Shown here one piece after another: positions 34,086 through 43,709 of a stretch of 64,000 nucleotides of DNA. Location: the NCBI GenBank assembly GCA_030737835.1, contig JAUJYN010000017.1:2542001-2606000 (forward strand), given 5' to 3'. A model generated the notes under the pieces. That model saw only the letters and a list, made by a program, of their open reading frames with translations, was not told the DNA's origin and searched no databases. Position numbers and translations under genes: made by a program. The DNA comes from Acorus gramineus (lineage: Eukaryota; Streptophyta; Magnoliopsida; Acorales; Acoraceae). The number at the start of each line of letters is the position of its first letter. The first letter of the stretch is position 1.

Positions 34086-34756
34086 TCACTTCCTGAACTT
34101 GGATCTGGATTTATTCCTTCTAGATTCCCTCTCATCCGTTCTTCCTCTCACAAACAGACCATCCGCCTGTGAGTCACTATCAGAATTCTTCTTTCTTATC
34201 TCATGCGATAAGAGCGCCGCCGTGACGGTCTCCAATTCAATAGTGTCCTTCCCATAGAGCAATGTCGTCACGAGATGCTCAAGGGAATTAGGAAGAGAAC
34301 ATAAGAGCATTAGAGCTTGATCTTCATCAGACATCTTTTCATCTATTTTTCGTAGTTCAGAAACTAGTCTACTAAATAACTTAAGATGTCTGCAATAGAC
34401 GTACCTTCTTTCATCTGCAGTGTATATAGTTGTCTCTTCAAGTACAGACGACCAGTCAAGGACTTCGTCATGTACAGACTCTCCAGCTTCAACCAGATTG
34501 CCGCCGCAGACTTCTCCGTCAATACGTTGTGTAAGATATCATTTGCCAGACACAAACGAATGGTTCTACATGCCTGAAGGTCAAAGTCATCCCAATCATC
34601 ATCCTTTATCAAACTCGTCTTTTTCTCCTTCCCGTCTAACGCTTTGTGAAGACCTTGTTGGATCAAGATATCCTTAACTTGGACTTGCCAGAGTCCGAAG
34701 TTAATCTTTCTGTTGAACTTCTCAACATCGAACTTCGCGTTCGAAACCCTCGCCAT
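34086..34756 (-). pseudogene. Copia gag, broken
   Basis: The frame starts at ATG 34756 (MARVSNAKFDVEKFNRK, then FGLWQVQVKDILIQQGLHKAL), a standard copia gag opening. It continues past ESLYMTKSL and LKRQLY. A stop and a frame change around 34335-34363 separate it from the second part (34334-34086: MSDEDQALMLLCSLPNSLEHL). A basic stretch and then the CCHC knuckle ([14 protein letters not shown], about 34033-34074) follow after another stop. Confidence 0.85.
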
Positions 34757-34909
34757 CTTTGAATTTTTTCTTGAATGAACAAACCCCTAGAATTTGGAAA
34801 AATTTTAGATCCACTCAAAGAAATCCTAGATCTGAGCAACGGAACCTTAGATCTAATCAAAGAACCTCTAGATCTCACCAAGGGAAACCCTATGATTTAG
34901 AAACCCTAG

Positions 34910-34921
34910 GCTCTGATACCA
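34910..34921 (-). promoter_or_regulatory. Copia primer-binding site
   Basis: The minus strand reads TGGTATCAGAGC, complementary to the 3' end of initiator methionine tRNA. It lies three bases inside the 5' LTR, as usual for copia elements. Confidence 0.9.
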
Positions 34922-34924
34922 ATT

Positions 34925-35305
34925 TGTTGTGGAAAACCTCCCCAAATAGATCTAGGTTTGAGGGTTTGAGAGAGAAGACGAACAAATCAAACAAGCAATC
35001 ACACAGAAGATAAGGAATTTACGTGATTTGGCAAATTGCTTACATCCACGGGCAGCGGTGATGATTTTATTGAGAAGAGTTGTCTATGTGCCTCACAATA
35101 TTTTGTTTTCCTCAATAACATATATAGAGTAAACGAACATCCTAAACAGGAAACAAACAAATTTAGAAATAAACAGATTTAGTGATCTCAAGAATCTTAT
35201 AAATATATTTTGCAATCTCTAAATATATTTTATAATCTCTAAATATATTTCTCAATCTCTAAATATATTTCCACTTAACTTCAACTTTGGGCCATAGAAA
35301 CTACA
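34925..35305 (-). repeat. Copia 5' LTR
   Basis: 381 bp beginning TGTTGTGGAAAACC and ending AACTACA on the plus strand. It is clearly homologous to the 3' LTR, with several substitutions and a net loss of 27 bp, so the insertion is not recent. Confidence 0.85.
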
Positions 35306-35381
35306 AATCTCCACCTAGCACTAAATTCTAAAGTCATACTCATTTTCCACTTTCACATCATCTCCACGCTCACCGCACCAT
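35306..35381 (-). mobile_element. Second copia 3'-internal fragment outside the 5' LTR
   Basis: This 76-bp stretch matches the internal sequence next to the 3' LTR (30799 onward): AATCTCCACCTAGCACTAAA against AATCTCCACCTGGCACTAAG. It lies on the wrong side of the 5' LTR, so the locus has the order LTR, internal, LTR, internal fragment. It ends abruptly at the small LTR element. Confidence 0.8.
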
Positions 35382-35905
35382 TGTTGGGAAGGTGATCGCA
35401 TAAGCCAACAACAAACACGAGATCAAACACAATATCGAAACATCACAACATACGAAGAATACAAGATATACGTGATTTGGCCTAGGCTTACATCCACGGG
35501 AAAAAAACAAATAATCCACTTTGATAGTTGAGATACATTAAGAGACTCACAAACTCTCTTATGAATTACCCTCTCTTAGAACCCTCTCAACCTTCCCTTA
35601 GGATCTCTACATTGTATTATGCCTTGCTTAGTCTTACCATGAAATCCTAGAAGATATTTATAGAGATAAATAACTTCCTCCCCAAGTAATCTTCCAATTA
35701 ATAAACAAATATTTGTTCCCATTAATTAGGAGATACTAACTCTCCTAATTAACAAACAAATATTGTTTCCTATTTTAGGAGATTCAGTTTAAATATTAAT
35801 TAAGATCAAATCTATAATAATATTCTACTTATTAGGTGTCCAACATAATATGGTTTAATTATGGCCATCCAATGTGATGCACCGGATCGAGACATAATCC
35901 TCACA
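35382..35905 (-). repeat. 3' LTR of the small LTR element
   Basis: 524 bp from TGTTGGGAAGGTGATCGC to ATAATCCTCACA. The adjoining internal bases give AAGGTAGAGAT on the minus strand, a plausible polypurine tract. Confidence 0.8.
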
Positions 35906-36205
35906 ATCTCTACCTTAGCTCATATCCGATAAACTCGGATATCCTCGAACCCCTTGAAGATATCTGTTGATGTCTCCACCTTGCTCCTTTTCGTTCTTGA
36001 AGCAAGACCGCGCAAGCAACCGTGCACACCTCCATCTGCAAGCAAGTGGTCTTCGACTTCCTTGAGCTTCACCACCGTTCAAGTCGCTATCGCGAGTCTC
36101 TTTGTGCACTAGACCCGTTCTGCAGAACTCCACCTTGAATGGATTTTAGGAACTTCTTCCTCCGGACGTCTGCACCGCCCAATTTTGTTGGATCCATAAA
36201 CTTGC

Positions 36206-38799
36206 TATCACGCCTCAGAGCGGCCATCCCCGAGACGCGGCAATGGTATATAATATCAGCAGTCTATACAGGAGATCAATAACATACTCTAACAACATCA
36301 AAATGACAACACAGACAATAAGGAGGCTGACATAATATACATACAAATAGCGGAAGCTCAAACGACTGAGTCTGCAATTTATTACAGACCCGATACATAA
36401 TCAACTGTCCTGTGAGAGCCAATATATACAACGACATCCAAATATAATACAAACGTGTGCCCAAGCACGGAATACAATACGTACAATCAAAAGGGGATGC
36501 TGATGGCCTCTCACTCGCAGAACGTGACGCTGCTCCGCTACTGCTGATGTGCCTCGGGGAGCTCCTCCTTCAGATCCGACTCAGATATCACTGGAGAAAA
36601 GAATATGCGAGGGGTGAGCCACACGCTCAGTGAATAGCACAACCCATGCATCACAATTCATATTAACCTTAAATGATTTATAGCCCCTAAGTGGGAATAA
36701 CTACACAATCCAGTGGGTCGTTACATCGCCGACCCACCACACCCTCACCCTCAAAGGGGTGACATGGGTCTTTTGGGATTGACTAGGCTGTTAATCACCC
36801 TTGGTCCACCGATAGCCTCTCCTCCACTCCATAGCTCGCCTGGTCTACTCCCACGATCAGCACAGTCCGACACATCGGAGGTACCTACAGATGGGAGCCC
36901 TCTGTCAGGACAGCCTGTCTAACGCTGGGGAGTCCCTACACGGATCCAACGAAGGGAAGAGAAACAGCCTACCCACACGGATATGATCCTCTTTGATCCG
37001 CCGACAACACTTCCTAACATTTCTAATGTCATGAATTCCAAGGAATTCCTCCAGGGCGCATAACTAAGATGCGGGGAACCATATATTATAACCACAAGGT
37101 TATAATATTCTCTAAGGCATGCTAATAACCATATGCTCGCATTTGATTTAAATAAATTAAACTAAATGGGAAACATGCGTAGGTCGAGGCTTTCCTAGCA
37201 TGAAAACATGGTATCAGGATGCGTAGGCCTCTATACATAATATAAGGGTGCATATCCCTAGCATACAAAGTCTAAGGCGGCATGGATACAACATAATGAT
37301 CATGCATAGCACAGTTACATTTATTACAACTTAATACGCAATTATGGTGCCCCAGGGGAGGGCAATGCACGCCTACGTGCATCGAACGCCTCCCTACTGG
37401 GTTGGATTGTCCCACTCACCAAAACCCGGGTCGTCGCGCGACCGCCCGTCAAGATCTGCAAGACATGGGTAATCAAAATGGTGAGTAATTACACAAATAC
37501 ATAAGAAATACGCTAGAAATACCCAACACTCGGACAAGCATGCATACGGGCCCGCACGCACGCGAGTCCGAGTGCCCCGACATCCTCCCGCACCCACGGG
37601 CAGCCATGCGCACGGCCACCCGCACGCGCACGCACCGCGCCCCAGCCCGCGCGCCCAGATGCGCTGTTGCGCCCCTACCCGAGCGCCCAGACACGTTGCC
37701 GCGCTCGCGCGCGCCTGCGCGCACCGCGCATACTGCGCCCCTGCGCAGCACCCCGCGTGCACGCTCGCGCGCACCGCGCGCACTGCCCCCCCCCCCCCTG
37801 CGCAGCACCCCGTGCGCACGCCCCCAGCGCGCCCGACTGCGCGCGCCAGCCCTGCTTGCGCGCGCAGACTCGCGCGCACGCGCGCGGATGACCCTGCACG
37901 CGCGCCCGAGCCCTTCCCACCCCCTTCCTCAGCCCTCCCACACCCCTAACACACATGCATACCATGCATACTCCATTTCACACCCTAAACAAGCATCTAA
38001 TCCTAGCTAGGGGAGGAGGAAAGCTTACCCAAGAGAGGAGGAACAATGGGAGGAACTCGGGTGCCCTTCGCGCACCGAATCGCCACCACCAAGACCACCA
38101 CCACCAAGATCTCCCTCAGCCCTAGCAAAGGCTGAAATCAGGAGGGGAAGGGGAGTCATGAGAGGGAGGTAGACAAAGGGGAAAGCAAATCAAACACCAT
38201 GGAAAGATAGATCAAGCTCTCACCTTCCTTTTTCCCTTCTATGGCTTTTCTTTTCTTCCACTCCTACTAGATCAAAAGGAGGAATTAAAGAGAGGGGATG
38301 TGAGGGTTTGTGAGTGAGAGAGGTAGAGAGAGATGGGGATGAAGAAGAAGGGGTGCACGCCCACTTAAGGGGCCACACACACTCACACACTCACACTTAG
38401 GGCATTTTAGGTTTTTTGAGAACTTTGACCTTAAGTCAACCTATCCACACAAACAAACAAAACCCATTGACCAAGTCAAGGGTCAAACTTGACTTGGTCA
38501 AAGTCATCTTTGACTTGGTCAAGTCTCCCAATGACTTTTCGCTTGGTCAAAACCCGGATACGATTCGGAACTGCGAAATTCTGAAACGTTACCGGAATTC
38601 GATGAAATTTTCGTGAGTGGCTTGAAATGGCACCAGGACACATAATGTGCAGTTAGATTTTCAATCGGAGTTCTCAAGCTCATGACGATTGCTAAAAGTC
38701 CAAAATTTTAGCGGTTCCGATCGAAAAAAGAAAAAGTTGAAAAACTGCCAGAACTGTCCCAATGGTAACCAGAAGGCTAAAAGTGACACATATATAACA
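36206..38799 (-). mobile_element. Family S solo-LTR-like copy J, inserted in the small LTR element
   Basis: The copy is in reverse orientation, 2594 bp. It starts TATCACGCCTC at 36206 (one base changed from the usual TGTCACG) and ends CATATATAACA at 38799. The 5-bp duplication CTTGC (36201-36205 and 38800-38804) is perfect. All family blocks are present, including a GC-rich core at about 37540-37930 with a 13-base C run at 37786-37798. Confidence 0.88.
36538..38131 (-). other. Putative spliced reading frame in copy J (fully open)
   Basis: On the minus strand the blocks are 38131-38029 (103 nt), 37455-37420 (36 nt) and 36590 down to a TAG at 36540-36538. Here the first block has no stop, so the frame is open from the first splice acceptor for about 62 codons. 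It reads LDGRSRDDPGF across the 36-nt block and SESDLKEELPEAHQQ before the stop. No ATG is in the joined frame, so a start would have to lie upstream. This is the best-preserved copy for testing. Confidence 0.42.
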
Positions 38800-39416
38800 C
38801 TTGCGCTCGCCTTATCATGGATCAACCCCTGAGTCAGACTCAGTAATCGCGCATCCTCAAGTCAATGTCATGACTTGATTTCACATGCATCTATTCCACG
38901 CTCCTCGTGGATCTCCGAAGAAAATCTGGATCTTACCTCCACCTTAAACATGTCACACACGCGCTCGCGAGATGGCTGGACTCGCTCTTTTAACCGAACC
39001 ACATGGGGCTGCTCCTCCCATACCCGGTTCAGAATGCCTTGAAAGTGTTGCACTGTTCCATCTTCTTCTGTACGGACTCCGCACCCACGCTTCACGTGAT
39101 TCACCCACGTGCCTCTGCGTGTCACTGCGAACTTTGCACCCCGAGCATCTCTGCACGTATGCTTCTCGGTGGATCTTGGACCCGCAACAAATTGGTATCA
39201 TCATTGCACACCTGAATAGATATGGCTCTTCCACCACCGAAAGCTCCATGCAACCTTGCCTGATTTTTTTTTCTTCTTCTTCTTCGCATGAAACCATGTA
39301 CGACACACCGTTGTTGGAGTTTTCAACAATACATTCGTCGATGATATGGATTCATCGACCCATGTCATCTTTGATCCTCGTTCTTCAAATCTTGTCCTCC
39401 TAGGTCAGAATCTGGA

Positions 39417-39428
39417 GCTCTGAGACCA
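39417..39428 (-). promoter_or_regulatory. Primer-binding site of the small LTR element
   Basis: The minus strand reads TGGTCTCAGAGC, one base different from the initiator methionine tRNA site TGGTATCAGAGC. It starts one base inside the LTR. Confidence 0.7.
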
Positions 39429-39429
39429 C

Positions 39430-39945
39430 TGTTGGGCAGGCGATTGCGGAAGCCAACAACAAATACGAGATCAAACACAAGAACAGAACATCACAACACA
39501 TGAAGAACACAAGATATACGTGGTTCGGCCTAGGCCTACATCCAAGGGGTAAAAAACAAAGAATCCACTTAGATAGTTGAGATACATTAAGAGACTCACA
39601 AACTCTCCTATGGAGTTACCCTCTCTTAAAATCCTCTCAACCTTCCCTTAGGATCTCTACATTGTATTATGCCTTGCCATGAAACTCTAGAAGATATTTA
39701 TAGAGATAAATAAATTCCTCCCCAAATAAACTTTCAATTAATAAACAAATATTTGTTCCCATTAATTAGGAGATATTCACTCTCCTACTTAACAAACAAA
39801 TATTGTTTCCTATTTTAGGAGATTCACTTTAAATATTAATTAAGATCAAATTTTAAATAATATTCTACTTATTAGGTGCTCAACCTAATATGATTTCATC
39901 ATGACCATCCGATGTGATACACCGGATCGAGACATAATCCCAACA
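39430..39945 (-). repeat. 5' LTR of the small LTR element
   Basis: 516 bp from TGTTGGGCAGGCGATTGC to ATAATCCCAACA, homologous along its length to 35382-35905 with scattered differences. Confidence 0.8.
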
Positions 39946-42900
39946 AAATGAGCCAAGTTCATGAGTCAAAACGAGCATAACTTTGTATTGATTTAATGTT
40001 TTGATTTTACAAAAGAGTTGAGTCAAGCTTCAACTAAGTTTTTTATAACACAAATGAGTCGAGTTTGAACATAAAATGCATGAAGCTCGATTCAGGTCCT
40101 GAGCCTAACCGAGCTTTAAAAATTGTTCAAGCTCGCTCATTTGTCTAATTGAACAAGCCTGAACCGAGCCCGAGCGACTTGGTTTGTTTACTAGCCCTAG
40201 CTATAGCAAAAGCATCCCCTCACTAGATATTTTGTGAAGAATAAAGAGAAGAAAAATAAACAAATGGCAAATCACTCCTCATTTTTGTTTTTCCTAGGGT
40301 GGGGTTGCATCTTAATTAAAAAAAGAAAAAAGAGGAACCAAGAGAGGAGAGAAAGGAAGAGAGTGAGGGGGGGGGGGGGGGGCTAATTAAGGCAGGTGAA
40401 TGGTGGCGGAGGTGACGAGGTGGTGGAGAAAACGATGGGGGAGGAAGATAAAGAGAGAGAAAGAGGAAGAATGAGAGAATGAGATAGAGAGTGGGGCGTG
40501 GGTTGGCTGTGGCGGAGGGTTAAGAGAAGAGAAAAGAGGGGGCGGGGGGGGGGGGGGGGGAAGTGGCCGGCCATCATCCTCCACCCTTTGCCGCCTGTCA
40601 CCTGCCGACGCCACTGCCACCCGTCGCCTCTCTAACAACTGACTCTCTCTCTTCCTCTCTTTTTTTCTCTCCTCTCGCCCTCTTCTCTTTTTTGGGAAGG
40701 AGAACTCCACCCCCTTGTTTGTCCTTTTCTCGGTGTGATTTCAACTCCCACAGGGTGGATTTAGTTGTCCCCCATAATAGAACAAGAGATTTACATGATT
40801 CGATTATTTATATGTCCATGATCACTGATGATGATTACATTAAAGCTATTTCATCGTTTTTTAAATAAATCTATGGAGTTTACAACATGAATACAAACAA
40901 AACAAACAATTTTAATTTTGGCAATTCTATAATTTCTAGATAGGCGGTTTGAGCAATCCTATTTTAATAACCGTGACCTTAGAAAGACTACATTTCTCGA
41001 CATCTTAAAGGAGCGGCCATTCAAAATTTAATTGGTTTTGTGGCTGTTCGAACGTTTCTGCTGTTTTGGTCCTTCTAAGCAACTTCAGTCATATCATCTT
41101 CTGAAATCAAATGACCATGACAAGAATTTCTGAGTACAATTAAGCATAATGCTTTATATATATAGATATAAATACTAGTTTATGAACAATATAAACAAAA
41201 TTAAAATAGGTCATCCATGTATCCCAAAACAAAATGAGGCTTCATCATCTCATATATAAAAACATAGACTATTTAATTAGAGCATTTGAAAAAATTTACG
41301 CTTATTTTTTACGATCATGTTTGCTATTTATATAAGTTTTGATTTTTTCAAATACATATGTTTGATTAATAAACTATATTTTTTTTAAAAAAAAAAAAAA
41401 TGTTTGTGTGTGTATGCGTGTGCATATATATATTCATATGAATTGAATGCAGATTTTTTAAATATTTTTAAAACATATATTGACATGACATATCATATTC
41501 ATATGTTGTTGTGGGAGGTGAAAATGTGCTCCTCCTCTAGACCAGATTTTGATTTGATCCGGGCCTTGATTACAGATCTGAGAAGAAGCACCAAGAAGAC
41601 TCCCTTCGTGGTTGTGAGAATTCTATCGTCAAATCTCCTAGCTCTGTCTTCCATTTTGGTTACCTGCAACTCACACCAATGTGGTGCCGGCTAACGCCCT
41701 TTCGACGCTCAAATCAGTTTTCCAATCTTGAGATGAATTAAACATGAGTCTTAGATGATTTTTTTTTGGAAGAAGAAGTGTCTACCTGTTAGAAAGGGGT
41801 ATACCCTTCCTTTTATACTGAGAGAAGGTGTGTCGATCTTGCTCTGAGGGTGTGATTCTATCACGAGATGGATGGAATCTTCCACGTAGCCCTAGGATCG
41901 GTTGACATGTCTGATCTTGGGATTAGCTCATCATAATCAATTCTTGACAATCGATTGCTACCACTGTGTCAGAGAATATTCTATTGAGCTTTCTGTTATC
42001 TTTTCCGATGTGAATATGTAGATAACCCTCGCACCGAGTCGGACCTCATGGTCAGACTGTATCTAGTCAAATCGAGCTCTGATTACAGGTCGTTCTAATA
42101 TGGTCGACTAGAAGTCACGTCCCTTAGTCATTTAGGTCTGATTGAGAGTCTGACTGGATCATTTGTTAGTCCAACTTGCTGAATGGCGTCAGACCCATTT
42201 AAAAAACGCAGCAGTCTGGATACCAGTACCTTTTATATGGGCCTCCTTATCGGGTCGCATTACTAAGCGGGACGGCCTTGTTTGACAGACTTATCTGGTG
42301 TCATGTTCTTTCCTTATTCTAGTTAACTCATTTGTCATGTCCCTTATTTAATTATTCAGAGATTTGATCTTCTACCGTTGTGATGGTGACGTACAAGATG
42401 ACTACAAATAAAATTGTAAAACAGGCTGAACCATCTGCTCATTGCATTTTCAACGTAAAAAACGTGTCAGCTCAGCCAAAAACTAACCCAATCTCTGAAC
42501 CAGTCAATGTCACCGCCTCAAACAAGTGACCCACCCGGGATGAACCTTACTTAATTAATATATACACGATACACAATTATGAGATAAACGTGTACCCTTT
42601 GATGTCATAAACAATGGATGCTTTTTCTCTACTACTCTTTTAAATATTGTGTTAGATAGGGGTGTTTGGTTTACTTGAGCTAACTATCCTTATCTCACTT
42701 TCTATAAGAAATGGTGACACCTCTCTCAACTACTGTTTTGGATATTCCATTTGCATTTTTGTGAATTTTTTGATTTATTTGATATTCAAAGCTTCAAATG
42801 ACATGTACCTGAACAACTTCGCGTGAATCCCATGTGACTTTATACCCACTTGGGGGAAACGTCAATTATATTTTTTTCCTCAATTTAGAACTCTTGATTG

Positions 42901-43135
42901 AACATGTGTTCAATTTAACAATATTATATGCACTGATTAACAGAGATATTATTCGAGTCAAATGGTCCATGTTCACTACAATCTCTGATGCAAGCTATAC
43001 ACAACAATCCGGAAGATTATAAGGTACGTGATAAAAAGAGATTTTCACTTAAAAATAGATTTTTTTTTATCAAATATAATTTTTATAAAAATAAAATTTT
43101 AATACAATATTTAAACATATTTTATATATTCTAAG

Positions 43136-43359
43136 ACAGTGTTTGACTCGGCATTAGGGGTCGGTGTGAGTTTGCGTTTCAAAACACCACGGAACTCCAA
43201 CTCCCACCCAAACATAATTTTGGCGTTTGTATTTCATTTGGAGTGGTAGCGTTAGCAAATCATTTTTTTAGTGTTTTTAAATGCATGAAAACACCGTTTC
43301 TCCACCATCTGGCTGAGTTTCCAAACGCGGAGATGAGAACCGTCGAGCCAAACGCTACC
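43136..43359. mobile_element. Possible MITE
   Basis: The left end ACAGTGTTTGACTCGG is mirrored by the right end CGAGCCAAACGCTACC in reverse complement (GGTAGCGTTTGGCTCG). About 224 bp with no coding. Confidence 0.4.
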
Positions 43360-43360
43360 T

Positions 43361-43709
43361 AGGGCTCGTTTGGTTGCACGTTTGGGGGTAGCTTTTGCTT
43401 TTTGAAAAGCTAAAAAACTAAAATCGTGTAGCCAAACGAGATAGCTTTATTCAGAATCGGAAGCTGGATTCCTTTTAATTTTTCTCTCGAAATCCATCAT
43501 GTTTTAAAAAGCTCAAAAACGTTGATTTTTGGTCTGAATCGATTTTTTGAATTGAAAAGCAACTTTCTCTGTCAAATATCAACTGCTTTGAAATATTAAT
43601 TCCCGAATTAAAAAAAAGCATCCTAATAAAAATCAAGGTTTAAAATCATCTTAAAAAGCAGCTTTATTCCAAAAGTTACTTTTCAATATGTGTTTCCAAA
43701 CGGACCCTT
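43361..43709. mobile_element. Possible MITE
   Basis: The left end AGGGCTCGTTTGGTTGC is mirrored by the right end in reverse complement (AAGGGTCCGTTTGGAAAC). About 350 bp, AT-rich, and directly next to the previous element. Confidence 0.4.

Larger units (their letters stand above)
30391..35305 (-). mobile_element. Ty1/copia retrotransposon, nearly complete but inactive
   Basis: Two LTRs (30391-30798 and 34925-35305), a primer-binding site and gag-pol lie in minus-strand order. The pol order protease, integrase, RT, RNase H defines copia. The motifs resemble the Tork/Tnt1-like group; that assignment is an inference. Stops and a frameshift break gag and pol. The left flank is AAATG, but the partner duplication is not next to the right LTR; it lies at 39946-39950 after the adjoining small LTR element. 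Confidence 0.88.
35382..39945 (-). mobile_element. Small non-autonomous LTR element, interrupted by copy J
   Basis: Two direct LTRs (35382-35905 and 39430-39945) surround an internal region of only about 930 bp once copy J is removed. A tRNA-Met-like primer site lies next to the right LTR, giving minus-strand orientation. No gag or pol is recognisable, so it would need proteins from another element. The left flank is ACCAT and the right flank AAATG, so it lacks its own duplication. AAATG instead matches the left flank of the copia element at 30386-30390. Confidence 0.8.
30229..40199. mobile_element. hAT-like non-autonomous element (host of nested insertions)
   Basis: The left end TAGGGGTGGTAAACGAGCC (from 30229) is mirrored by the right end, whose reverse complement is TAGGGCTAGTAAACAAACC (to 40199). 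The 8-bp duplication is GTTATAGC (30221-30228) against GCTATAGC (40200-40207), 7 of 8 matching, as expected for hAT transposons. Without its insertions it would be about 410 bp. Both halves are rich in the GAGCCGAGC word. The copia element and small LTR element sit inside at the AAATG duplication. Confidence 0.65.

Noticed and set aside
34910..34921. tRNA gene at the TGGTATCAGAGC sites
   Set aside because: Only the 12-base primer-binding complement is present; there is no cloverleaf around it.
38868..39403. Open frames of up to 143 codons in the interior of the small LTR element
   Set aside because: They overlap on both strands and show no gag, pol or host-gene motif. Coding there cannot be supported from this copy alone.
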